Assembly: GCA_024409145.1 (NCBI GenBank)
Contig: JAKSUF010000052.1
Coordinates: forward strand, 1-8,674
Source: an archaeon
Lineage (GTDB): Archaea > Methanobacteriota > Methanobacteria > Methanobacteriales > Methanobacteriaceae
Direction of reading: 5' to 3'
Length of the DNA: 8,674 nucleotides
Shown: positions 1 to 5,935 of the stretch, one piece after another
How positions within the stretch are numbered: position 1 is the first letter of the stretch
Layout of the letters: the number at the start of each line of letters is the position of its first letter
Position numbers and translations under genes: made by a program
The notes under the pieces: generated by a model
The model's database searches: none
What the model was told of the DNA's origin: nothing
Seen by the model: the letters and a program-made list of their open reading frames with translations, nothing else

Positions 1-55
1 ATTTTATAAAATGTTTCGTAATATTTGTTAAATATCGAATTTAAACTGATATTTT
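1..55. repeat. Terminal direct repeat, left copy (circular-contig overlap)
   Basis: These 55 bases are identical to 8620-8674, the last bases of the window. The repeat lies exactly at both ends, which fits a circular molecule linearised by an assembler with a k-mer-length overlap. It begins with the perfect 12-base palindrome ATTTTATAAAAT and contains a second inverted repeat, ATATTT-GTT-AAATAT, flanked by TTCG and CGAA. True flanking att repeats of an integrated prophage are less likely, because no flanking chromosome and no integrase are present. Confidence 0.93.
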
Positions 56-73
56 ACCGATAGTATATCTATT

Positions 74-99
74 GCACTTCTATTGTGAGGTGCTTTTTT
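74..99 (+). terminator. Rho-independent terminator-like hairpin
   Basis: GCACTTC (74-80) pairs with GAGGTGC (87-93) across the six-base loop TATTGT. One of the seven pairs is a G-U wobble. Six T residues follow (94-99). It lies upstream of the first gene and, on the circle, downstream of the accessory operon and the structured noncoding region. It could end transcripts that run through that region and so insulate the first gene. Confidence 0.65.
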
Positions 100-183
100 A
101 ATGCTCTTTTTTAGTGGTTTTTTGTGACCTCAATTTATTGTATTAAATTCAATCTTTATTTAATTTATTTTTGAGGTGATTTT

Positions 184-678
184 ATGAAAGTTTATTTTGA
201 ACTCCCAGAGGACTTAAATGATACTTTTAATACTATGAATTATATTAATTCTATTTGTGAAAAACTTTGTTTTCCTTTGCTTTATATTAGGCCTGTTTTT
301 GCTGAAGGTTCTATTTCTTATGAGCTGCTTTTTAACTTTATGTCTTATGACGGTAATATGTTAGATATTTTTTATTCTTTTAATGAATCTGATTTATCTA
401 TTTTTAGAATTTTTAATATTTATGCAGCTGACTTTTTTGACCATGTTCAATTCCCTTTTCTTTGTAATAAAATTGTTGTTTTGTCTTTAGGTGCTGAAGC
501 TCTTTTTATTAATGAAGAACAGACAGATGCTTGTTCTTTTATTGAAGAATATTTTTCTCAATTTCGTTTATATAAATCTAGGCAATTACGTTATAAAAAT
601 GAACATTGTGATAAATTTCGTATTGTTGAATATTATTCTTTTTTAGTTGATATTTTGCAAAAATTGTATGTTTTGTAG
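184..678 (+). CDS. Hypothetical protein, 164 aa, first gene of the replication side
   Basis: I do not recognise this protein. The ATG at 184 is preceded by TTGAGGTGATTTT, an extended Shine-Dalgarno site complementary to the 16S rRNA tail AUCACCUC, so the start is secure. The protein is rich in Phe, Tyr, Ile, Asp and Glu, with no signal peptide and no clear membrane span, so it is probably cytoplasmic. The last third (SFIEEYFSQFRLYKSRQLRY) looks helical and basic, followed by a hydrophobic helical tail. Codons end mostly in T, as in the virion genes, so it shares the genome's long-term composition. It lies 59 bases upstream of the 64-aa gene and ahead of the candidate origin and Rep. A role in replication control or host takeover is possible from position alone. 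Confidence 0.85.
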   Translation: MKVYFELPEDLNDTFNTMNYINSICEKLCFPLLYIRPVFAEGSISYELLFNFMSYDGNMLDIFYSFNESDLSIFRIFNIYAADFFDHVQFPFLCNKIVVLSLGAEALFINEEQTDACSFIEEYFSQFRLYKSRQLRYKNEHCDKFRIVEYYSFLVDILQKLYVL

Positions 679-737
679 GTGGTTTTTATTTCTAATTTTT
701 TGAAAATTTAAATTTATAGTTTTTTTGGAGGTTTTTT

Positions 738-932
738 ATGAATGAACGTGAACGTTATCTTTATGATTTAGGTTTTGAAGCAGGTTTATCTTCTGTTGAT
801 ACTGAACGTTATTATTTAGCTGGTTTTAATGATTCTGTTAATGCTGTTTTAGATATTCTTTCTAAATATCATATTGATTTAAAGTCTATTAATCCTTTTT
901 GTCATCGTGATATTTTAAAGCTTTTACTTTGA
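738..932 (+). CDS. Small soluble hypothetical protein, 64 aa
   Basis: I do not recognise a family. The ATG at 738 follows TTTGGAGGTTTTTT, a strong Shine-Dalgarno site at good spacing, which supports expression despite the small size. The N-terminal half is charged and helical (MNERERYLYDLGFEAGLSSV). A second predicted helix (YYLAGFNDSVNAVLDILSKY) lies at about residues 25-44, and the C-terminus is short and basic with hydrophobic residues. No signal peptide or membrane span is visible. The gene ends with TGA just before the AT-rich repeats and hairpin of the candidate origin. This makes it the closest upstream neighbour of the dso, and an accessory replication role is conceivable but unproven. 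Confidence 0.8.
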   Translation: MNERERYLYDLGFEAGLSSVDTERYYLAGFNDSVNAVLDILSKYHIDLKSINPFCHRDILKLLL

Positions 933-948
933 TTTTTTTATTTTTAGA

Positions 949-1093
949 ATATTTTTGAAATTTTTATTTTTATATGCGTGCATCCCCTTATTTTATTGGG
1001 TAAATATAAAAAAGTGCTACGGCAAATAACTTTTTTATATTTTTGATATTTTTGAAATTTTTATTATATTTTTGAAATTTTATGTATTTTTGA
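949..1093 (+). repeat. ATATTTTTGA direct repeats flanking the candidate origin (iteron-like)
   Basis: The decamer ATATTTTTGA starts at 949, 1037, 1046 and 1066, and a one-mismatch copy (GTATTTTTGA) starts at 1084. The copies at 949-968 and 1046-1065 extend to 20 identical bases (ATATTTTTGAAATTTTTATT), and the 1066 copy continues nearly as far. Most copies lie immediately downstream of the hairpin at 1002-1042 and upstream of the operon encoding Rep. In pMV158-type plasmids, direct repeats bound by Rep lie downstream of the nick hairpin, so these could be Rep-binding iterons. Low complexity of the AT-rich DNA is the competing explanation. Confidence 0.55.
1002..1042 (+). other. Candidate double-strand origin (Rep nick hairpin)
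   Basis: AAATATAAAAAAGT (1002-1015) and ACTTTTTTATATTT (1029-1042) form a perfect 14-bp stem with the 13-base loop GCTACGGCAAATA (1016-1028). At the stem-loop border, TGCTACGGC (1015-1023) matches the pMV158-family nick sequence TACTACG/AC at 7 of 9 positions. By that analogy the cut would fall between G1021 and G1022. The Rep encoded downstream carries pMV158-like HUH and tyrosine motifs, so protein and site fit each other. The region is a small GC-richer island (about 976-1025, including ATGCGTGCAT at 974-983) in very AT-rich DNA, just upstream of the Rep operon. The cleavage position is inferred. Confidence 0.65.
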
Positions 1094-1101
1094 GGTTTTT
1101 T

Positions 1102-1452
1102 ATGGACGATTTATTTTTTATTTTCGATGACCATTTTATTCAATTTCGTAAATCTTTTTATTTTGATGGTCATTTAGCTATTGTTGGTTATTGTTTGTCT
1201 GATGATTTAACTTATATTGAACCTTATTGTCATTTAACTGTTAATTTTCCTGATTCTGATATTCCTTCTGATATTTCATCTATTAATGAATCTTATGCTT
1301 TTTTAGATATTAATAATTGTTCTGATTTAATTGATTTTCTTGAACGCAAACAATTAATTTCTCAAGTTTTTGGTTGTTTTTATACTTCTGGTTTTGTTGA
1401 TTATCCTTTGTATAATATTAAAAGACTATTATCTTTAATTACTTTTGTTTAG
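1102..1452 (+). CDS. DUF4313-like small protein, 116 aa
   Basis: The pattern resembles DUF4313 proteins found on plasmids and conjugative elements of Bacillota. It has LAIVGYC near residue 25, LTVNFP at 45-50, an acidic stretch, DINNCSDLIDFLE at 69-81 (the usual D-x-NN motif) and a final SGFVDYPLY at 96-104. The function of that family is unknown to me. The ATG at 1102 was chosen because TGAGG (1091-1095) lies at correct spacing; the frame is open upstream only through a TTG inside the repeat region. The stop is 10 bases before the Rep start, so the two genes are probably translated from one transcript. The family assignment comes from remembered sequence pattern and was not searched. Confidence 0.8.
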   Translation: MDDLFFIFDDHFIQFRKSFYFDGHLAIVGYCLSDDLTYIEPYCHLTVNFPDSDIPSDISSINESYAFLDINNCSDLIDFLERKQLISQVFGCFYTSGFVDYPLYNIKRLLSLITFV

Positions 1453-1462
1453 TTGGTGTTTT

Positions 1463-2734
1463 ATGGGTAGGAAAAAAGGCTCAAAAAATCAGAAGCATAA
1501 AAAAATTTATATTGATTCTGTGGTATTTTCTCTTTCTATTAAGATTTATGATGAACAGTTAACTGATAGTTGGGAATCTACCATTGATTCTATTAAAAAT
1601 TATGATTCAGAAGTAAAAAAAATTGTTGCTATTAAACATTATTTGGATTTACAAGGTGATTCTTTTTTCGCTCCTTCTGTCGAAAAAGTACATTATCATA
1701 TTTATGTTGAATCTGAAAAACAGTTTACTGTTTCAGCTTGTTTAAAGTCACTTGGTATTGCTTTTCGTCCTGATTTAGATGAATCATTAATTGAAAATAA
1801 GGGTTTGGAAATTATTAAAACTGATTTTGCTTCATGTCTTGTATATGCTACTCATGAAACTAAACAAGCTATATTAGATATGAAGTATATTTATCCTCAT
1901 TCTGATATTGTTTCTAATTTATCTGATATTGAGTTAGATGCTATTCGTGAGAATTATAATATTACTCGTAAATATGACAAGATTGATATTAATGAATTAG
2001 ATTTGATGGCTCGTAAATTGGCTCATGATTTGAAAGATTTCGATGACTGGTGGTTTACTCTTCCACCTCAAATTAGATTTAATAATTCTTATGCACATTT
2101 AAAAGAGTCTTATTATTATGTTTTAGATTCTTTGGTTAAGGATAATTTTCCTGTTAATCGTTTATGTGTATTTATTAAAGGTTCTCCGAATGTAGGCAAG
2201 ACTTATTGTTCACGTATTGCTCTTAATGGTTACAATTTATTAACTGTTGGTGCTGGTGGTTCTGGTCGCTTTGATAAGCTTAAAAACTCAACTGATGCAA
2301 TTATTGTTGACGATTCTTTTGTTCCTGATTTGCTTAATATTTCAGATAATTATGCTTGTTATGTTTATAGACGGAAAAATAATAATCCTATTTGGTTTGG
2401 TAAGTTCCTTATAATTACTAGCAATTATGATTTTGAGGATTATTGTAAATCTTTGCATTTTGATATGGCTTCAATTGATGCTTTAAGGACTCGTTTTTAT
2501 ATTACTCATGTTGCTAATAAAAATAATGTTCCTTATTTATTTGTTGATTCTGTTTCAAAACGTGGTTCTTATCGTGCTCAGTTAGAACGTAGGAATTATT
2601 TTATTATGTTTAGAAATTCTTTTAATTCAGCTATTAAATCTTATCATTCTTCTTTAGAATCTTGTCCTGATATTTATAGTTGTTTTAATGAATTTGAAGA
2701 TGTTTCTTCAACTGTTGATATTCCTTTTGTCTGA
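1463..2734 (+). CDS. rep: Rolling-circle replication initiator: HUH endonuclease (Rep_2-like) fused to SF3 helicase
   Basis: This 423-aa protein should nick the origin, attach to the 5' end and unwind DNA. It has a basic N-terminus (MGRKKGSKNQKHKK). The metal-binding HUH motif is VHYHIYVE (H77, H79). The catalytic tyrosine is probably Y128 in VYATHETK, matching the Y-L-T-H motif of pMV158 RepB. The C-terminal half is a superfamily 3 helicase: Walker A GSPNVGKT (240-247), Walker B IIVDD (D283, D284), motif C IITSN ending at N321, and a possible arginine finger in LRTRF (341-345). pMV158 RepB itself lacks this helicase; the fusion is as in CRESS-DNA virus Reps and related plasmids. ATG 1463 follows a weak GTTGGTG site, so translation may be coupled to the gene upstream. 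A TTG at 1445 is an unlikely alternative start. Confidence 0.93.
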   Translation: MGRKKGSKNQKHKKIYIDSVVFSLSIKIYDEQLTDSWESTIDSIKNYDSEVKKIVAIKHYLDLQGDSFFAPSVEKVHYHIYVESEKQFTVSACLKSLGIAFRPDLDESLIENKGLEIIKTDFASCLVYATHETKQAILDMKYIYPHSDIVSNLSDIELDAIRENYNITRKYDKIDINELDLMARKLAHDLKDFDDWWFTLPPQIRFNNSYAHLKESYYYVLDSLVKDNFPVNRLCVFIKGSPNVGKTYCSRIALNGYNLLTVGAGGSGRFDKLKNSTDAIIVDDSFVPDLLNISDNYACYVYRRKNNNPIWFGKFLIITSNYDFEDYCKSLHFDMASIDALRTRFYITHVANKNNVPYLFVDSVSKRGSYRAQLERRNYFIMFRNSFNSAIKSYHSSLESCPDIYSCFNEFEDVSSTVDIPFV

Positions 2735-2780
2735 CAATTTAATAAATTGTATTGACAAATTGCAATATATATATTATATT
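2734..2780 (+). promoter_or_regulatory. Sigma-A promoter with adjacent palindromic operator, upstream of the ssDNA-binding protein gene
   Basis: TTGACA (2752-2757) and TATATT (2775-2780) are separated by 17 bases, an excellent -35/-10 pair. Directly upstream is the perfect palindrome ACAATTTA-A-TAAATTGT (2734-2750), which overlaps the Rep stop codon and ends one base before the -35 box. This is a plausible repressor or activator site controlling the ssDNA-binding protein and the virion operon. The next ATG is at 2814, after AAGAAAGTGAGG. Confidence 0.72.
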
Positions 2781-2813
2781 TAATTTAATTTAAGAAAGTG
2801 AGGTCTATTTTTT

Positions 2814-3089
2814 ATGGCTGCTAACAACACATTTACTAGCTTTGAAGCTAGTTTAAAGCTTGCTTCACCTCGTAAGGCTGAAGTTGGTGATTATATTAAT
2901 TTTTCTGCTCAAATTTACGGTGCTTTTTCTCGTAAGATTCAGATTTCAAAAGATTTGTATAATTTTTTGGTTGATTATTTTAACGCTAATCCTCAAGAAC
3001 CTTTTTATTTAGCTACTGTTAATGTTTATTGTAATTACGTTAACTCTTCTAAATGTGAAAGTCCTTTTATTAGTATTTTTGCTAAATAA
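2814..3089 (+). CDS. Probable ssDNA-binding protein (gV-like), 91 aa
   Basis: No sequence family is recognised with certainty, so the call rests on position, size and character. The gene directly follows rep, as gene V follows gene II/X in Ff phages. It encodes a small soluble protein without signal peptide or membrane span, with alternating beta-type segments (DYINFSAQIYGAF and FYLATVNVYCNYV) and aromatic and basic residues suited to binding ssDNA (K42, K46, Y49, Y55, Y65, Y72, Y75). Start ATG 2814 follows AAGAAAGTGAGG. Expected role: coat newly displaced single strands and hold them for packaging. It has its own strong promoter, as expected of a protein needed in large amounts. Alternative: a small regulator. 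Confidence 0.68.
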   Translation: MAANNTFTSFEASLKLASPRKAEVGDYINFSAQIYGAFSRKIQISKDLYNFLVDYFNANPQEPFYLATVNVYCNYVNSSKCESPFISIFAK

Positions 3090-3116
3090 GTCCATCATAT
3101 ATTAAATTTTATTTAT

Positions 3117-3151
3117 TGCCTTGAGGGAGGCATAGACAATTATTTTTGTCT
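3117..3151 (+). promoter_or_regulatory. Tandem hairpins between the ssDNA-binding protein and virion genes (possible weak terminator)
   Basis: TGCCT (3117-3121) pairs with AGGCA (3128-3132) around TGAGGG. Two bases later AGACAA (3134-3139) pairs with TTGTCT (3146-3151). Pyrimidine-rich sequence follows, and then eight T residues near 3167-3174. The layout resembles a leaky terminator or an mRNA processing site that would lower transcription from the abundant ssDNA-binding protein gene into the virion genes. Both stems are short, so the call is tentative. Confidence 0.4.
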
Positions 3152-3185
3152 TTGTCTCTCTCTATCTTTTTTTTAGAGGTGTTTT

Positions 3186-3359
3186 ATGATTTTTCTTTTG
3201 ATTTTAGATTTTATTTTTGATTTTCTTACTATTTACTTGTTAGGTAGTATGGTTGTTTCGATTTCTAAACAGAAAAAAGAAGCTGCAAAGTTTCAAAGTG
3301 AGGTTTTAAAAAATGTTAACTTTAATCAATTTAATTCTAACAATTCTAATTTGTTTTAG
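3186..3359 (+). CDS. Small membrane protein, 57 aa (possible minor coat protein)
   Basis: The frame opens at ATG 3186 after AGAGGTGTTTT, a good Shine-Dalgarno site, and ends with TAG. The protein starts with a hydrophobic membrane segment (MIFLLILDFIFDFLTIYLLG, residues 1-20, slightly broken by Asp). A basic helical part follows (SKQKKEAAKFQSEVLKN, residues 27-43) and then an Asn-rich tail. This short hydrophobic-then-polar plan and the place between the ssDNA-binding protein and pIII genes suit a minor virion or assembly protein, comparable in position to genes VII/IX of Ff. No homology is claimed. The T-ending codon use matches its neighbours. Confidence 0.72.
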   Translation: MIFLLILDFIFDFLTIYLLGSMVVSISKQKKEAAKFQSEVLKNVNFNQFNSNNSNLF

Positions 3360-3375
3360 AGTTTTTAAATATAAT

Positions 3376-3400
3376 AATTTTGTAATTATTGAACAAAATT
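3376..3400 (+). repeat. Inverted repeat in the leader of the pIII-like gene
   Basis: AATTTTGT (3376-3383) and ACAAAATT (3393-3400) form a perfect 8-bp stem around nine bases. An overlapping alternative pairs AATAATT with AATTATT across TTGT. It lies in the 80-base gap between the 57-aa gene and the start at 3440. It may be a regulatory hairpin or operator, but AT-rich DNA gives such repeats easily. Confidence 0.35.
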
Positions 3401-3439
3401 TCAAAGGTCAAGTTTTTAATAATAAGAAGGATTTTAAGA

Positions 3440-5338
3440 ATGAACATAAATAGTGTTGAAGAATCAAAATTGAATAATCCATTTACTGGCATTTTTAAAG
3501 TTTGTTTAGGCTTTATTCTTTTTAGTGTTCTTTTTGCTATTGTTTGTGGTTCTGCGTTTGCTTCTGAATATGATGGTACTCCTATTCAGCCTAATAATTT
3601 TTATGATTTTACTTTTGATTTTGATTCTCGTTATCCTTTGAACGATAATATTTTATTAAATAATAGTTCTTACCCTTATTTAGTTTTTGGTTCTTCTCAT
3701 TCTGATTCGTGGGGTTCTTCTATTAGCAATCCTTTATTACTTTATAATGGTAATTCTTTTGGTTCTTCTTATTCTAATAGTCCTAATTCGAATTATTTAA
3801 TTTATCGTCTTTCAGGTGTATCTGAGTATGCTTTTCGTTGGAATGATAATCATTATTCTTTTGATTTTGGTTCTTCTAGTACTATTAGATGGACTTTTTC
3901 TGATAATTCATTTATTTCTTATGCTTTTGAATTTTCTGAACCTATTAATCTTGCTTTTTCTGTTGATACTACTTATGATGATTTTTCTTTTGATTTAAAA
4001 ATTTATAGTTATGATAACGGTTTTTATTATCTTGTTAATGATTTATATAATTTAACTGATATTTCATATTGTAATATTTTTAATGGTCGTTATCATATTG
4101 TTTTAATTCCTCATTTTAATAAATCTACTACTCGTTATTGGGGTACTTTTTTTAGACTTTATGCTAATGAAATAGGGTTTTCTTCTGAACCTTCTTTACC
4201 TGATTTTGATAATGATTTGCCTTCTGATATTGATAATGGTAGTAATATTACTAATTATTATACTGTTTCTAATAATGCTTTTACTGATTTAGGTTCTTCT
4301 TTTGTTCATGGTACTCAAATTTTTGGTTCTTTTTCTGATGATCCTTCTGTATTAGCTCTTTATCCTATTGATAGTTTTACTTATAAAGGTCCTACACCTG
4401 AAAGTGAACAAGGTTTTTTAGAACGTCTTGCAAATTGGTCTAGTCAGTATCTTTCTGTTTCTGGTGTTGGTTTTGATTCTTTTGCTGCTTTTTTTGAGAC
4501 TGTTCTTGGTGTTGAAGGTGCTCAACCTGAAAATAATACAATTTATAATGTTCGTTTTTCTCGTAATTTGTACCTTCCTTTAGATTTAGATTCTTCTCAA
4601 TATGATGTTGTTTATTTTAATCCTTTAACTGACAATTTAATGTCTCTTATTCAAGGTTATTCTTCTTATTATGACATTGTTATGTATCCTAGTATTTCTA
4701 TTAGTGGTACTTGGGTTAGTTCTTGGGCTGGTGATTCTGGTACATTTTCTATTTCTAATGTTGTTCAATCTTCTGTTTTTGTATCTGAAAGATATTATTT
4801 AAAACAGATTAATAAAAATTTAAATGGTGGCTTTTCTTCTGTTAATCAAGCTTTAAAGGTTTTAGCTTCTAATCAATCTTTAACTTATAAATCTTTATAT
4901 CAAGTTATGATTGATTTGCAAGCTGAATTTCCTTATCTTAATAATTTAATTGTTTCATCTGATTCAGATGATACTTTTTTCGGTCGTTTAGATACTATTA
5001 TTTCTAAACTTGATAATTTGCCTAGTGGTTTTGATGATTCTTCTTTAATGGTTAAGTTAGATAATATTATTGATTTGCTTGGTCAAAATGATTTTTTCAA
5101 CGAAATTGATACACCTTTTGAGGTTGGTTTTGATATTTTTGATTTTTCTGATGGTGTTTTAAATATTTTTGGTTCTAGTGGTGGTAATGATGATTTATTT
5201 GATTATTTTACTAACTTCTTTGGACTTGGTGATACTGGTTTTTTTAGTTTTTTTGATGAAGCTATTGGTTTTTTTGATTTTTTTGATACTACTCCAGATG
5301 ACGCACAGAATGGATTATTTAATGAATTTTTTGAATAG
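3440..5338 (+). CDS. Large secreted pIII-like adsorption (minor coat) protein, 632 aa
   Basis: This is the only long secreted protein of the phage, in the position expected of the receptor-binding tip protein. The start at ATG 3440 is supported by AAGAAGGA at 3423-3430; an upstream TTG (3389) has no such site. The signal peptide has a long N-region, a hydrophobic core (about 21-36) and probable cleavage after residue 41 (AFA|SE). The mature protein is rich in Ser, Asn, Asp, Tyr and Phe, with an acidic linker near residues 250-272. A helical region at about 450-555 includes LDTIISKLDNLP and LDNIIDLLG repeats, a type of sequence I associate with structural proteins of Bacillota phages. The last 70 residues are Phe/Asp/Gly-rich. 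They lack the hydrophobic anchor found at the end of Ff pIII. The next gene lies in the same frame beyond the TAG. Confidence 0.85.
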   Translation: MNINSVEESKLNNPFTGIFKVCLGFILFSVLFAIVCGSAFASEYDGTPIQPNNFYDFTFDFDSRYPLNDNILLNNSSYPYLVFGSSHSDSWGSSISNPLLLYNGNSFGSSYSNSPNSNYLIYRLSGVSEYAFRWNDNHYSFDFGSSSTIRWTFSDNSFISYAFEFSEPINLAFSVDTTYDDFSFDLKIYSYDNGFYYLVNDLYNLTDISYCNIFNGRYHIVLIPHFNKSTTRYWGTFFRLYANEIGFSSEPSLPDFDNDLPSDIDNGSNITNYYTVSNNAFTDLGSSFVHGTQIFGSFSDDPSVLALYPIDSFTYKGPTPESEQGFLERLANWSSQYLSVSGVGFDSFAAFFETVLGVEGAQPENNTIYNVRFSRNLYLPLDLDSSQYDVVYFNPLTDNLMSLIQGYSSYYDIVMYPSISISGTWVSSWAGDSGTFSISNVVQSSVFVSERYYLKQINKNLNGGFSSVNQALKVLASNQSLTYKSLYQVMIDLQAEFPYLNNLIVSSDSDDTFFGRLDTIISKLDNLPSGFDDSSLMVKLDNIIDLLGQNDFFNEIDTPFEVGFDIFDFSDGVLNIFGSSGGNDDLFDYFTNFFGLGDTGFFSFFDEAIGFFDFFDTTPDDAQNGLFNEFFE

Positions 5339-5347
5339 GTGGTTTTT

Positions 5348-5503
5348 ATGATTTTTACTATTCCAGATTATTTAAAAAACTGTTTTGCTTTTTTCCCTGA
5401 ATTTATTGATTCTTTTGTTGAAACTGGCTTTTTTCCTTTTCTTTTTGCCGTCTTTGGTTTTTTCGTTATTATGATTATAGTTAAAAATATTGGTAATTCG
5501 TGA
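5348..5503 (+). CDS. Small membrane protein, 51 aa (pVI-like position), in frame with the pIII-like gene
   Basis: ATG 5348 follows GGTGGTTTTT, a usable Shine-Dalgarno site, and the gene ends at TGA 5501-5503. An amphipathic N-terminal part (IPDYLKNCFAFFPEFIDSF) precedes one membrane span (residues 28-46) and a short basic tail (VKNIGNS). Directly after gene III in Ff comes gene VI, the partner of pIII at the filament tip, so a similar role is plausible. Unusually, this frame is the same as that of the pIII-like gene, separated only by TAG and three codons. Readthrough would attach this span as a C-terminal anchor. I judge separate translation more likely because of the ribosome-binding site. 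Confidence 0.75.
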   Translation: MIFTIPDYLKNCFAFFPEFIDSFVETGFFPFLFAVFGFFVIMIIVKNIGNS

Positions 5504-5511
5504 GGTTTTTT

Positions 5512-5697
5512 ATGCTAGATAATATTGTACATTTTTTTACTTCTTGGCTTTCTCCTTTTAATACTAATGTTTCTGATTCAACTTTTTCTTTGCTAAATTC
5601 TTTTGAATTGTTTGTTTTATGTATTTTTGGTGTTATTGTTGTTGGTTCTATTGTTAAATTTATTTCTAGTATTTGGGATTCTATCCCTTTTGTATAG
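5512..5697 (+). CDS. Small single-span membrane protein, 61 aa (virion/assembly)
   Basis: ATG 5512 follows TGAGGTTTTTT, where the TGA of the previous gene forms part of the ribosome-binding site, so translation of the two is tightly linked. The frame stays open four codons upstream to a GTG at 5500, but that start has no site of its own. The N-terminal half is polar and aromatic (FFTSWLSPFNTNVSDSTFS). One membrane span follows at about residues 32-50 (ELFVLCIFGVIVVGSIVKF), then a short tail. It resembles coat-type proteins of filamentous phages in size and plan, but no family is recognised. Confidence 0.78.
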   Translation: MLDNIVHFFTSWLSPFNTNVSDSTFSLLNSFELFVLCIFGVIVVGSIVKFISSIWDSIPFV

Positions 5698-5704
5698 GTG
5701 ATTT

Positions 5705-5935
5705 ATGGAAACTAATCAATTTTTTTTAACTAAGTCTTTTAATTTTCTTAAAATGTTTTTTACTGAAAGTTTTAAGTTTTTAGACCTTACAGTACCTGGT
5801 ACTTTTGTTACTTTTAAAGAGTTTTTTCTTTTTTTAATTGTTGTATTTTTTGGTATTAAACTTTTTCATAAATATATAGGATTTTCTTCTAATGATGAAA
5901 ATTCTTCTGATTCTGTTAGGAAGGAAGCTAAATAA
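5705..5935 (+). CDS. Small membrane protein, 76 aa (virion/assembly)
   Basis: ATG 5705 follows ATAGGTGATTT, the site overlapping the TAG stop of the gene before. The N-terminal part (residues 1-37) is amphipathic and Phe/Lys-rich. One hydrophobic segment (about 38-54, KEFFLFLIVVFFGIKLF) probably spans the membrane. The C-terminal tail is hydrophilic and ends in VRKEAK. The stop TAA shares its last base with the ATG of the next gene (TAATG), a classic coupling arrangement. It is probably a minor coat or morphogenesis protein, judged by context only. Confidence 0.78.
   Translation: METNQFFLTKSFNFLKMFFTESFKFLDLTVPGTFVTFKEFFLFLIVVFFGIKLFHKYIGFSSNDENSSDSVRKEAK

Larger units (their letters stand above)
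1..183. other. Noncoding region, right part (continues from 8435-8619 on the circle)
   Basis: No credible gene lies here on either strand. After circularisation this stretch joins 8435-8619 to form a noncoding region of about 368 bases, the largest in the genome. It holds the palindrome at 1-12, the imperfect inverted repeat around 15-39, the terminator-like hairpin at 74-99, and the leader of the first gene. A weak promoter-like pair (TTGTAT, 17 bases, TAATTT) lies between about 138 and 166. It is too weak to call on its own in DNA this AT-rich. Confidence 0.7.

Noticed and set aside
20..47. dif-like XerC/XerD site ending in TTTAAACT
   Set aside because: The right half agrees fairly well with Bacillota dif (8 of 11 by eye), but the left half is poor (5 of 11). 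In AT-rich DNA this is not enough to call. A host dif comparison could revive it.
1..55. Terminal repeats as attL/attR of an integrated prophage
   Set aside because: The repeats coincide exactly with the window ends, no chromosomal flank is present and no integrase is encoded.
3389..3439. TTG start giving 17 extra residues before the pIII-like protein
   Set aside because: No Shine-Dalgarno site lies before it, while AAGAAGGA sits at correct spacing before ATG 3440. The shorter form has a more usual signal peptide.
3816..3998. Open frame of 60 codons rich in Leu and Ile within the pIII-like gene
   Set aside because: It is the shifted reading of T-rich codons, has no ribosome-binding site and lies wholly inside a well-supported gene.
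5169..5351. Open frame of 60 hydrophobic codons at the end of the pIII-like gene
   Set aside because: The sequence is a frame-shadow of TTT/GAT-rich codons without a start signal. It runs over the start of the next real gene.
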